Assembly: GCA_964626565.1 (NCBI GenBank)
Contig: CAZVFX010000011.1
Location: 24,285-88,284 of the forward strand
Direction: 5' to 3'
Length of the DNA: 64,000 bases
From: CAZVFX01 sp964626565
GTDB lineage: Bacteria; Myxococcota_A; UBA9042; CAIXZC01
The position numbers and the translations under genes were made by a program. Shown here in pieces: positions 1-8,523 of the stretch (within the stretch, counting starts at the first letter, position 1; each line of letters begins with the position of its first letter). A model generated the notes under the pieces. The model saw only the letters and a list, made by a program, of their open reading frames with translations. It had not been told where the DNA came from and did not search any database.

Positions 1-531
1 CTGCCGGAGTTCTACAACACGGTGCGAACTTTGGACCAGGTGGTGGACGTGGAGTACTATGTTCCCGGTTGCCCTCCGCCCCCGGCACAGATATGGGCTG
101 TGGTGGAGGCCATCGTTTCCGGGAATCTCCCGCCCGCCGGGTCGATAGTCGGAGCGTCGGACAAGTCGCAGTGCGACGAATGTCCTCGTGAGAAGACCGA
201 CATGAAGATGAAAGAGGTGAAGCGTATCGCCACCCATCAACCGGACCAGACCCGATGTTTCCTCGAGCAGGGCTTTGTTTGCCTGGGCGCTGCCACACGA
301 GGAGGCTGCGACACCCGCTGCCAGACTTCGGGGGTCGGTTGCAGGGGATGCTTCGGGCCCACGGCTGAAGTGTTGGACCAGGGGGCCAAGGCTCTCTCCT
401 CCATCGCGTCGGTGCTGGACTCCAACGACCCGCAGGAAATTGCCCGGATGCTGGAGCAGATAGACGATCCCGTCAGGTTGTTTGATCGTTTCAGTATACC
501 CGCCTCGTTCCTCAGGAGGAAATCGCTATGA
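1..531 (+). CDS. [NiFe] hydrogenase small subunit, group 3 (Mvh/Vhu-type), 5' truncated
   Basis: Electron-transfer subunit that carries electrons from the NiFe site through iron-sulfur clusters. The reading frame is open from base 1, so the N-terminus lies outside the window; the first in-window start-like codon (22, GTG) is internal. Visible are YYVPGCPPPP, a CDEC pair, and a Cys-rich tail (CFLEQ, then CRGCFGPT) typical of F420-non-reducing (MvhG-like) small subunits. It ends by a 4-bp ATGA overlap with the large subunit, indicating translational coupling. In methanogens and many anaerobes this type partners MvhD and heterodisulfide reductase; such genes would be upstream, outside the window. 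The family is clear; the physiological acceptor is not visible. Confidence 0.93.
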   Translation: MPEFYNTVRTLDQVVDVEYYVPGCPPPPAQIWAVVEAIVSGNLPPAGSIVGASDKSQCDECPREKTDMKMKEVKRIATHQPDQTRCFLEQGFVCLGAATRGGCDTRCQTSGVGCRGCFGPTAEVLDQGAKALSSIASVLDSNDPQEIARMLEQIDDPVRLFDRFSIPASFLRRKSL

Positions 532-1991
532 AGACCGTAACCATTGACCCGATCACTCGATTGGAAGGCCATGGGAAGATCACCATCTTCCTCAACGATG
601 CGGGAGGGGTGGAAAACGCCTACTTCCAGGTCCCGGAACTGAGGGGCTTCGAGAAGTTCGTTGAGGGTATGCCGGTGGAGGAGGTCCCAAGGGTGGTGCA
701 ACGCATCTGCGGGGTCTGACCGGCCGCACACCATCTGGCCTCGGGTAAGGCCGTAGACGCAGTATACAAAGCAGATCCTCCGGTGGCAGCAAAAAAACTG
801 AGAGAGATGTTCTACAGCGCTCACTACGTGCACAGCCACATCGCGCACTTTTACGCTCTGGCCGCGGCCGACTTCGTTGTCGGCCCTGATGCAGACCCGG
901 CAGAGCGGAACATCCTCGGCGTGGTGGGAAAGGTGGGTGTGGAGATTGGCGGGGAAGTGATCAAGCATCGCGCTATTGCGCAGAACATCCAGATCGCGAT
1001 CTCAGGACGGTCGACCCACCCTGTATGGTGCGTTCCCGGTGGGGTAAGCAAGGGGATCACCGAGGAGCAACGCCTGGAAATCATCGAGCAGGCGAAAAGC
1101 TGTGTGGAGTTCTCCAAGTTCTCCCTTAAGATCTTCAACGATGTGGTGCTGGGCAACAAGGCTTACCTCGACCTGGTGTTGAGCGACACTTACGAGCTGG
1201 ACTCGTACTACATCGGGACTGTGGATAAGAACAACCATGTGAACTTCTACCACGGCGACCACCGGGTAGTGGATCAGGAGTGCAACGAGGTCTTTCGCTA
1301 TCAGGATCATGAGTACCTGGATTACCTGGCCGAGCACGTCGAGAAGTTCACTTATCTAAAGTTCCCGTATCTCAAGAAGATCGGCTGGAAGGGCATGGTG
1401 GACGGTAAAGATTCGGGGGTCTACCAGGCCACTCCGCTCAGTCGCCTCAACGCGGCAGTAGGCATGGCCACGCCGGCCGCCCACGCTGAGTATGAACGCA
1501 TGTTCGAGACCCTGGGCGGCAAGCCGGTGAAGAAGCTCCTCGCCACCCACTGGGCGCGTCTGGTGGAGTTGCTCTATGCGGCAGAGCGCCTCCTGGAGCT
1601 GGCCCAGGACCCGGAGGTTGCATCTCCCGATGTCCGCAACCTGCCCACGGAGACTCCGTCCGAAGGTGTCGGCATCGTGGAAGCCCCCCGGGGCATTCTG
1701 ACTCACCACTACAAAACCGACGAAAGAGGAATCGTTACCGCGGCCAACATAATCGTTGGGACGACCAACAACCACGCCCCCATCTCCATGGCCATCAAGA
1801 ACGCAGCCGAAAAGCTGATTCAGCCAGGCCAGGAGATTGGGCAGGGCCTCCTCAACATGGTGGAGATGGCCTTCCGCATTTATGACCCCTGCTTCTCTTG
1901 CGCAACTCACACTTTGCCGGGGGAGATGCCCCTTATCGTTGAGGTGCGTGATCACAATGAAGAGGTGGTCCACCGGGTGGCGCGCTCATGA
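528..1991 (+). CDS. [NiFe] hydrogenase large subunit with in-frame UGA (selenocysteine), group 3
   Basis: Catalytic subunit for H2 oxidation or evolution, about 487 residues if the TGA at 717-719 is read through. The N-terminal metal motif RxCGxCxxxH reads RICGV-UGA-PAAHH, so the codon at residue 64 replaces the second cysteine. Homology continues in the same frame (HHLASGKAV, then KKLREMFYSAHYVHSH). The C-terminal motif DPCFSCATH (residues 453-461) keeps both cysteines and is followed by a 26-residue tail, as expected for a precursor cleaved by a maturation protease. That protease is encoded next, overlapping by 4 bp. A hairpin just after the UGA fits a bacterial SECIS. A conventional gene caller would split this gene at 719. 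A nonsense mutation is the alternative, but the stop falls exactly on a metal-ligand cysteine and the hairpin makes recoding much more likely. Confidence 0.9.
717..753 (+). promoter_or_regulatory. UGA codon plus candidate bacterial SECIS hairpin
   Basis: TGA at 717-719 is followed by a perfect 5-bp stem, GGCCT (737-741) with AGGCC (748-752), extended by a T-G pair (736/753). The 6-nt apical loop CGGGTA (742-747) contains GG. The loop lies about 23 nt after the UGA, inside the range known for bacterial SECIS elements, which sit in the coding region directly after the codon and present a G-rich apical loop to SelB. Function is inferred; selA, selB and selD are not in this window. Confidence 0.7.
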
Positions 1992-2452
1992 AGACCCGGG
2001 TCATCGGCCTCGGCAACTCCATCCTCACCGACGACGGTGTTGGAATTGTGGTTGTATCCGAACTGCAGAAGACTCCGCAGGGCGGGGAGGTCGACGTCAT
2101 CAGGTCCGAGGTAGCCGGCTTCGCACTGTTGGAGCTGATGAGCGGCTGGGACCGTGTCATTCTCGTTGATGCAATCAAGTTCGACGACCTTGAGCCCGGC
2201 ACCATTGTCCGCATCGATCCTGCCGACTTGCGAACCTCACTCAGGTTGCGATCGGTTCACGAAATCGACCTTCCTACCGCGCTTGCGTTCGGTCGCAAGC
2301 TCAAGATCCCCATGCCTGAGAAGGTAGTGGTCATCGGCATCCAGGCCGATGACATTCTCACGTTCGGAGAGACGTTAACTCCGGCGCTCGCCAAGGCTGT
2401 GCCAGAGGCCGTCAATCTGGTACTGGAGGAGTTGGCCGAACCCCAGGGGTGA
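1988..2452 (+). CDS. hydrogenase maturation protease (HycI/HyaD/HoxW family)
   Basis: Endopeptidase that removes the C-terminal extension of the large subunit after nickel insertion. The 154-residue length is normal. The N-terminus shows GLGNSILTDDGVG, the family signature with its nickel-sensing acidic residue, followed by a conserved acidic residue in SEVAGF and by VDAIKF and SVHEIDLP. The start overlaps the large-subunit stop (ATGA). It is last in the operon and converges with the regulator gene, with only 6 bp between the stops. A tailored role for a selenium-containing precursor is possible but not visible. Confidence 0.93.
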   Translation: MKTRVIGLGNSILTDDGVGIVVVSELQKTPQGGEVDVIRSEVAGFALLELMSGWDRVILVDAIKFDDLEPGTIVRIDPADLRTSLRLRSVHEIDLPTALAFGRKLKIPMPEKVVVIGIQADDILTFGETLTPALAKAVPEAVNLVLEELAEPQG

Positions 2453-2458
2453 ACCCGC

Positions 2459-3124
2459 CTATTTCATCTGGATAAGCCCGACCTTGATTGCAAATTGCGT
2501 GAGCTTTGACCGATTGCGAATACCCAGCTTGTCGGTGAGATTGAACCTGTGCGCCATGACGGTTTTCACCGCCAGCCCCAACGCCTCGGCCATCTCCTTG
2601 TTGCTATAGCCCTCCGCAATGAGTTTCAGGACCTGTCGCTCCCGGGGCGTGAGCAGGTTATACGCCGCCTCTTCGCTCTCCGGCTGACCGCCGCCGCCGG
2701 GCCCCGCGACGAGTTCCTGGGCCAGGCTGGGATCGATGTACATTCCCCCGGCCATCACTCCTCGAATCGCGGCGAGCAGTTCCTCGCCGCGCGCGGACTT
2801 AAGAATGTACCCGTTGGCCCCCGCCTCAATGAGCCGCCGCAAGTAGATCGACTCTCCGTATTGGGTGAGTATGAGAATGCGGATTTCCGAGCGCCGTCGG
2901 CGCAACTCAAGGGTGGTCTCCAGTCCGCCCATCCCTTCCATCGACAGGTCGAGAAGCAGGAGGTCCGGATAGAGCCGGTCTACCAACTCGATGGCGCCCT
3001 CGCCCGAGGAGGCTTCGCCCACCACTGTAAACCGCGTTTCGGTCTGCTCTTCAAGGAAGGACTTCAAGCCCACCCGGAGAACCACATGATCATCGGCAAG
3101 AACAACCCTTATGGTCGAACCCAT
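2459..3124 (-). CDS. NarL/FixJ-family response regulator
   Basis: Two-component transcription factor of 221 residues. The receiver domain covers about residues 5-120, with the acidic pair DD (11-12), phospho-acceptor Asp59 in LLLLDLSM and Lys in GYILKS. A LuxR-type HTH lies at about 155-215 (LTPRERQVLKLIAEGYSNKEMA). Its ATG follows directly on the TAG stop of the kinase gene, and the end of the kinase ORF supplies a GGAAGAG ribosome-binding site, so the two are translationally coupled and form a cognate pair. Targets are unknown; the hydrogenase operon next door is one possibility. Confidence 0.95.
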   Translation of the reverse strand: MGSTIRVVLADDHVVLRVGLKSFLEEQTETRFTVVGEASSGEGAIELVDRLYPDLLLLDLSMEGMGGLETTLELRRRRSEIRILILTQYGESIYLRRLIEAGANGYILKSARGEELLAAIRGVMAGGMYIDPSLAQELVAGPGGGGQPESEEAAYNLLTPRERQVLKLIAEGYSNKEMAEALGLAVKTVMAHRFNLTDKLGIRNRSKLTQFAIKVGLIQMK

Positions 3125-5518
3125 CTACTCTTCCTCCCCTGCGGACGTTTCATCGACCAGAGCCGTCGGCACCGTAACTCGAATGGTGGTACCCGCGCCC
3201 ACCGCGGTGTCCACCTCCATGGTGCCGTTGAGGAGTTTAGCCCGCTCCTCCATGCCCAGTAATCCCAAGCCCCGCCCGGTCGCGGCCGGAGTGGTCAGCG
3301 ACAGTTTGGCCACGTCGAAACCGTTACCGTCGTCTTCGATGGTCAAAGTCACGGCGCGGGGCGAGAAGACCACCGTCGCGATAATATGCTCGGCCAATGC
3401 ATGCTGGACCGTATTCTGCAGACTCTCCTGAAAGATCCTGAACAACCTGATGGTGGTCTCCGGCGGCAACTCCCGCTCCTCTCCTTCGAGCACGAAGCGG
3501 GTCTTGATGCCCCGTTCCCGCTCTACTCGCTCCAGGTGCCATTGCAAGGCTGGGAGAAACCCCATGCTGTCAAGCACCGAGGGCCTCAAGTCCAGAGTTA
3601 TCCGGCGCACCGTATCCTGCATCTTGCGGGTCTGCTCCTCCAGGTCACGGACCCGATTGGCCAACTCGTCTCTAGGGGCCTCTCCGGCCAGCCTTTCCAA
3701 CTGCAGGCTGAGCGCAGACAGGTCCTGGCTCACCGTATCGTGAAGCTCCCGGGCGACCCGTCGCCGTTCTTCCTCTTGTGCGGACAGCACTCTGCGCAGC
3801 AGTTCACGCCGCTGGGTCTGCCGAAGCAGCTCCTCATCGGCCAATATCCGGTTGGCCGCGCTCATGGCGATATGGTGAAGCAGGGAGTGAAGCCTGCGCT
3901 CCTCGAGCACAGCCTCCCCGTCGGGCTGCAGAAGCACGCACTTGACCAGAGGCCCCCGGGGAATCGCCAACTCCGCAACCAGCACCGCGTCCGTGCGATC
4001 CAACCCGGTACCGTCCCGCTCGTCCCCCGGTATGTCCTTGATGACAAAGCCGTCTTCTGAAGAAGCAAGCAGCGTACCCCTACGGTCCCTGGGCAACACC
4101 GTGCAGAGGTCGAGCGCGGAGTCGACCTGCGCAGGGAGCAGACCGCGGGATGCTTGCAGTTTCCGATCCCGAAATTGCATGCGCAACGCACCCTGCGAAA
4201 ACCCCAGCACATCCAGTGTGTGTTCAAGACCGCGGCGAACAATAGCCTCGGTGTGCGGCACATCCAACGATGACTTGCTGATGCCGTCCAGAGCCAGCAC
4301 CAACCGGTTGGAAGCCTCGGCCTCTTCCCGCAAGAGCACCTGCTGCCGCTCAGTCAGCGAAAGTGCTTCCACCAGCCCGCTGCGCCAGGCATTCAGAACA
4401 GACGCGAGCCTCCCCACTTCCCCTTCCCCCAGGGAGGGCAATTCCCGGTTGGATCCGGAAAGCTGGCCCATTCGTACTGCGTTCTCCAGCCTCTTCACCG
4501 GACCAACGACCCGGTGGGCCAGAAATGCGCCGGCCAAGAGAAACAGCGTCAACACCAGCCCCTCAACAAGGATGAGCTTCCATCTCAATTCGGTGGCCGG
4601 GGCCAAAGCCTCCTCTTCCGACTGCCGCACGGCAATCCCCAGAGGAAACGACGGAAAAGGTGCAAATGCCAGCACGTCTTCGTCACGGCTGACCTCTCCC
4701 GCACCCACCTCATGGCAACGGTGGCACCGCCCGGAAAAGGACCGCCCTTCCGCGATCGCTTCGCTTAGCAAATCGTTGTGCGCAGTAACGGAGCGTCTCC
4801 CGCTTTCACGTTCAGGTGCTAGCGACGCGCCGCTCGCAGTGACCAGGTCGAGCTCCCCAGTCTCCCCGAGTACAAACCCCTCAAACGTGCTGCCCAGTTC
4901 CAGGGCTTCCCCGTAAACCAGGCCCCCGACGCAACCGGGCCGGACCGCGCCGGAGGGTGCCGGAGCCACCGCCTTGACTACGATGACCGAGGGCGTTGCA
5001 CCTGCGAATCCGGCCGCCTCGGCTCGGCCGGTTTTGCGCGCCAACTCGCACAGCCGCCCCGCTTTGCCCGGTAGATCGTGTCCGGAGTGGGATGCAACCA
5101 CCGTGCGCCCCTCGACGTCCACAATGAAGGCGTCGCGGAAGAAGAGTGACGACTGGCAGGTTCTCTGCAACCCCGCAGCAAGCTGAGAGGAGCCCAGATC
5201 GTCGGCACCGGGCAGTTGACCCACCAGCGTGGCGACACGGGAGATTTCCGTGCGCAACTCGGCTTCCAGATGCCTGCCGGCTATTCTCGCCAGTTGGACC
5301 CGCTCTTCGAGAAGCCGGTGTTCGAACGAATCCCTCACCGAACCCGAGTGATAGAAGAGTGCAGCCATGACTGCCACTCCCCCGGCCAGGAGAACAGCGA
5401 GGAAGCGCGCATAGAGGCTGGATCGCCAGGGCAGTCGCTGGACATCCCCGATGAGAGGCCATCCGGGTGACTTGACGCCCGGAATCTCGGGCGGATTATG
5501 GGTGTGCTCCTTGTTCAT
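3125..5518 (-). CDS. NarX-like sensor histidine kinase with extracytoplasmic CxxCH motif
   Basis: Membrane sensor kinase of about 797 residues. Order: TM helix near 25-45, extracytoplasmic sensor region to about 310, second TM, HAMP, GAF-like region, HisKA_3 (ARELHDTVSQ, His593), HATPase with N box (QESLQNTVQHA) and G box (EDDGNGF). The sensor region has CHRCH at 265-269, the c-type heme attachment motif, suggesting redox or gas sensing outside the membrane. An upstream GTG at 5602 is possible, but the ATG at 5518 has a GGAG upstream and gives a sensible short N-terminus before TM1. The gene is divergent from the esterase lipoprotein and upstream of its regulator. Heme binding is inferred from the motif alone. 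Confidence 0.92.
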   Translation of the reverse strand: MNKEHTHNPPEIPGVKSPGWPLIGDVQRLPWRSSLYARFLAVLLAGGVAVMAALFYHSGSVRDSFEHRLLEERVQLARIAGRHLEAELRTEISRVATLVGQLPGADDLGSSQLAAGLQRTCQSSLFFRDAFIVDVEGRTVVASHSGHDLPGKAGRLCELARKTGRAEAAGFAGATPSVIVVKAVAPAPSGAVRPGCVGGLVYGEALELGSTFEGFVLGETGELDLVTASGASLAPERESGRRSVTAHNDLLSEAIAEGRSFSGRCHRCHEVGAGEVSRDEDVLAFAPFPSFPLGIAVRQSEEEALAPATELRWKLILVEGLVLTLFLLAGAFLAHRVVGPVKRLENAVRMGQLSGSNRELPSLGEGEVGRLASVLNAWRSGLVEALSLTERQQVLLREEAEASNRLVLALDGISKSSLDVPHTEAIVRRGLEHTLDVLGFSQGALRMQFRDRKLQASRGLLPAQVDSALDLCTVLPRDRRGTLLASSEDGFVIKDIPGDERDGTGLDRTDAVLVAELAIPRGPLVKCVLLQPDGEAVLEERRLHSLLHHIAMSAANRILADEELLRQTQRRELLRRVLSAQEEERRRVARELHDTVSQDLSALSLQLERLAGEAPRDELANRVRDLEEQTRKMQDTVRRITLDLRPSVLDSMGFLPALQWHLERVERERGIKTRFVLEGEERELPPETTIRLFRIFQESLQNTVQHALAEHIIATVVFSPRAVTLTIEDDGNGFDVAKLSLTTPAATGRGLGLLGMEERAKLLNGTMEVDTAVGAGTTIRVTVPTALVDETSAGEEE

Positions 5519-5690
5519 TGGCTCCGGACCGCCAACGGGCGAATCAAGCCCGTCTTTGACGCCTCTATCTAAAGCGATGGCAGCGGGATTGTCAACGACC
5601 ACCGCTCACGGTTGCTGGTCATGGGACAAGCCATTTGGTATGCTCTTGCCGTATTCTTGTGCAACATCCTGCTTCGTCGAGGTCAGACCT

Positions 5691-7124
5691 TTGAGGAACG
5701 TATTACTGCTTCTGCCGACAGTCGCACTGCTGGCCTTGGGCGCCTGCGAGTCAACCCGTATCCAGGTCAACGACCCGCCCCCCGGGGAAGATGGAGGCCT
5801 GCTGCTGCCCGATTTCGGTCCCGTACCACTCCCCGACATCGTCGATATGAGTGCCGCTGACGCGGAAACCGGGGCGCCGCCTGATGTTGGCCGAGGTGAA
5901 CCTGAACTGCCTGACCCCGACCTCAAGGGGGATCCTCCCGACCTCTCGACAACCGAGGACGTTGAGGAACTCCCGGACACCGGTTTTCCCCACGAGGTGG
6001 ACATTACAGACCCTCAGAATCCGCAGGGCTTCCCGGTGCAGTACGACACTTCGCAAATAGAACTGGTTGAGGAGGGTACTTTCAAGATCGTGGGGGTCGA
6101 TTTCAGCGGACGCTTCTATCGGAACAAGGCCTACCATTGCGGCAAGTCCGGACACTTCACCTTCCTGGTAATCGAACAGCAGGTGTCCGCAGGTCAGAAG
6201 CGCGGGCTGTGGGTTTTCATGCACGGCGGGGGGGTTGGCTACTACGACGCCAGCGGCAAGTACCACGGCGGCGAGGGCGCCAATAATGAAGAGCCGGGAG
6301 GCAAACTGCTGGCTGAACTATCCGAGCACGTGATGGATGAGGACGACGGAGATTTCAAGCAAACGCTGATCCTCAAGCGGGCCCAGGACGGCTATCGTTT
6401 TCTGGCTACCTCAATGTGCGATCATGACCTCCACTCCGGAATGGGCACCCCCTACCCCAACAACCCCAACTGGCCCGGTACGCCCGACACCGTTGACGGC
6501 CTGCTGGCGACCATGGCGGCCATAGACTTCACAGCACATGGCAACGGAAAACTGCCCGGCTATCCCACCGGTATGGTTTTCGTGCACGGGACGAGTGCGG
6601 GTTCCGCAGGTGCCTATTCCGTCTCTCACGCATTCGCGCGCAACGGCATCAAGCTGAACGGAGCGCTGCTGGATGCCTACGTGATCTCGGAAAGGACTGC
6701 AGCCGTCATGGGCAAAGGGTGCACCCCGTCGGAAGACAGCGACTCGAATTTCGAAGCCCAGGGAGTTATCGACAAGGTGGGCGCATTTGTCACCGATTCA
6801 CCTCTGTTTCTCGAAAACAACCTGTCCAGCGAATTCTCCATTCCGTACATGGACATGATCTCGACCGGAGACGAATACTGTTGCGGCGACCACCCTGTAA
6901 TGCCGGAAGTTGCGGCCGCGGGTTACGACAACAATTGCCGGTATGTCCACGGGTTGGTCAAGGAGGCCGTGGACGGCTTGGGTCCGGGCAGCCTTCACAA
7001 GGTGCTCATCGCCGAGGCCATGGGCCAGCACGCACTTTCCAAAGTGCAGGGGCCGCATCAGGAGATCCTGGAAGAGTGGTATCAGGGGATTGTGGCGACG
7101 AATCCACCGCCGCCCTGGCCGTAG
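5691..7124 (+). CDS. pectinacetylesterase-like lipoprotein (alpha/beta hydrolase)
   Basis: Predicted outer-membrane lipoprotein esterase of 477 residues. The TTG at 5691 is preferred because GAGGT lies 6 nt upstream and it gives a compact signal peptide ending in lipobox ALGAC. An ATG at 5640 would add a long odd leader. After the Cys comes an acidic Pro/Asp-rich linker of about 80 residues. The catalytic domain has HGGG (oxyanion hole) and HGTSAGSAG with the GxSxG nucleophile, resembling the pectinacetylesterase/Notum family; GQHALSK near the end may hold the catalytic His. The substrate is unknown. It converges with the SGNH lipoprotein gene, 7 bp between stops. Confidence 0.8.
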   Translation: MRNVLLLLPTVALLALGACESTRIQVNDPPPGEDGGLLLPDFGPVPLPDIVDMSAADAETGAPPDVGRGEPELPDPDLKGDPPDLSTTEDVEELPDTGFPHEVDITDPQNPQGFPVQYDTSQIELVEEGTFKIVGVDFSGRFYRNKAYHCGKSGHFTFLVIEQQVSAGQKRGLWVFMHGGGVGYYDASGKYHGGEGANNEEPGGKLLAELSEHVMDEDDGDFKQTLILKRAQDGYRFLATSMCDHDLHSGMGTPYPNNPNWPGTPDTVDGLLATMAAIDFTAHGNGKLPGYPTGMVFVHGTSAGSAGAYSVSHAFARNGIKLNGALLDAYVISERTAAVMGKGCTPSEDSDSNFEAQGVIDKVGAFVTDSPLFLENNLSSEFSIPYMDMISTGDEYCCGDHPVMPEVAAAGYDNNCRYVHGLVKEAVDGLGPGSLHKVLIAEAMGQHALSKVQGPHQEILEEWYQGIVATNPPPPWP

Positions 7125-7131
7125 GGCGAGG

Positions 7132-8514
7132 CTACTCCAGAACCACAGCTTTGAACATCTCGAACAGGGCGTTGTGACCGGCGGGGCTTGGATGGATGCA
7201 TGACTCGTCGAAATAGAGTTCGGCGTCAGGGCCGATGTAGCACATATTCTCCGGGTCGGCGTTGGCCCCGGCGGCCATGTAGCCGTGGCCGCAGAACGAC
7301 TCCACCGTCCAGATCATATCCACCTGGTAGTCCACCGCGATGCGCATGTACTGGTCCAGCATCCAGATGACGATTTCGGCCTGCACTTCCGGCTTCTCCC
7401 ACTCGCCGTAGCCTGCCAGCAGGGCCACGGGAATGCCCAACTCAGCCATGTCGATCTCCCCGACGCCGGGGATGTCGAACTTCATCTGGGGGGTGCATGA
7501 CGAGGTTTGGCCAGTGCCGTCGGTAAACTCAAAACCGTTTCCATAAACAAGCCAGGAACCGTTGGGGAAGAACTCGGGGTCCTTGATGTGGGCGACACCG
7601 TTCTCAAGGTGCTGAACCGTGCTTTCAGCCAACGCCCAGGCTTCCGGGTAACCCGCCGCAACTTCCTCCGGCGAGGCCTCGGCGCCGACCTGGGTGATTT
7701 TGGCAATGTCGTTCCCGCCCAGGGTCATGAGAAACAGCGTCCGGTCCTCACTGCCCCCGCTGGGCAGGCACTCATATATCTGGCCGCCGCCCTCGATGAT
7801 GTCATCGGTTCTCGCACCCCAGTAACCGCAGTGCCGGAAATCGCCGGTGTGCTTATTGCCGCCTTTGCCGCTAAGGTAGTCGTATGTCTTCCAGATCCCC
7901 CAATCCAAAAAACCGCCGGTATCCAGGTCGAAATGACCGGCTAGCCAGGTAGCCATCTTGTTGCGGTAGAAGTGCTCGTTGTCGAAGCTCAGCAGGTGGG
8001 CCAGGTTGGGCGTGCCCACCGTCACCGAATCGCCAAGAAAGACAACCTCCTCCACGGCAAAGATGTTCTGGTGGTTGGTCCCATAACAATGACTGCCGAT
8101 GACCGGCTCGAAAGGATCGTAGAAAGGCCCCGGCTCGCCGGGCTGGTACACGTTGGGAAAACAGATTTGCCCGATGGTGAGAGGCACGTCCTCAACCACG
8201 TCCACCTGTTCAGGCTCCAGGTCCAACTGTACCTCCGGAGATATCTCCACCAGGTCCGGTGCGTCCCCAGGCAGATCCAGGGGAGCAGCGGTGTCGGTGA
8301 TGTCGGCCGATACGGTGTCGCTGACAACCTCTACCTTGCCCCCGGTGTCCTTGCTTGCATCAACCGGCGCGGTGACTTCCAGGTCCGCACCAACCGCAAT
8401 ATCGGCGCTGTCGGGGGGCCCGGAGCCAAGGTCACCTTCCCCCTGCTTATCGTCGGAACCGCAAGCTGTCAGCACCAGCAGTGCCGCGGCAATCAACCAA
8501 CCGCGTGAATTCAT
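7132..8514 (-). CDS. SGNH/GDSL-hydrolase lipoprotein
   Basis: Predicted lipoprotein esterase/lipase of 460 residues. Signal peptide ends in lipobox LTACG; an acidic linker of about 100 residues follows (many D, V and P). SGNH blocks are visible: FLGDSVT (block I Ser), GGND (block III Asn) and DESCIHPSPAGH (block V His with nearby Asp). Several Cys could form disulfides. It starts 9 nt after the aminopeptidase P stop with its own AGGGGGA site, so the two are probably co-transcribed. Substrate unknown. Confidence 0.82.
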   Translation of the reverse strand: MNSRGWLIAAALLVLTACGSDDKQGEGDLGSGPPDSADIAVGADLEVTAPVDASKDTGGKVEVVSDTVSADITDTAAPLDLPGDAPDLVEISPEVQLDLEPEQVDVVEDVPLTIGQICFPNVYQPGEPGPFYDPFEPVIGSHCYGTNHQNIFAVEEVVFLGDSVTVGTPNLAHLLSFDNEHFYRNKMATWLAGHFDLDTGGFLDWGIWKTYDYLSGKGGNKHTGDFRHCGYWGARTDDIIEGGGQIYECLPSGGSEDRTLFLMTLGGNDIAKITQVGAEASPEEVAAGYPEAWALAESTVQHLENGVAHIKDPEFFPNGSWLVYGNGFEFTDGTGQTSSCTPQMKFDIPGVGEIDMAELGIPVALLAGYGEWEKPEVQAEIVIWMLDQYMRIAVDYQVDMIWTVESFCGHGYMAAGANADPENMCYIGPDAELYFDESCIHPSPAGHNALFEMFKAVVLE

Positions 8515-8523
8515 GTCGTCCCC

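Noticed and set aside
717..719. Hydrogenase large subunit read as two genes or a pseudogene broken by TGA
   Set aside because: The stop sits exactly on a metal-ligand Cys codon, the frame stays open with full homology to the end, and a SECIS-like hairpin follows.
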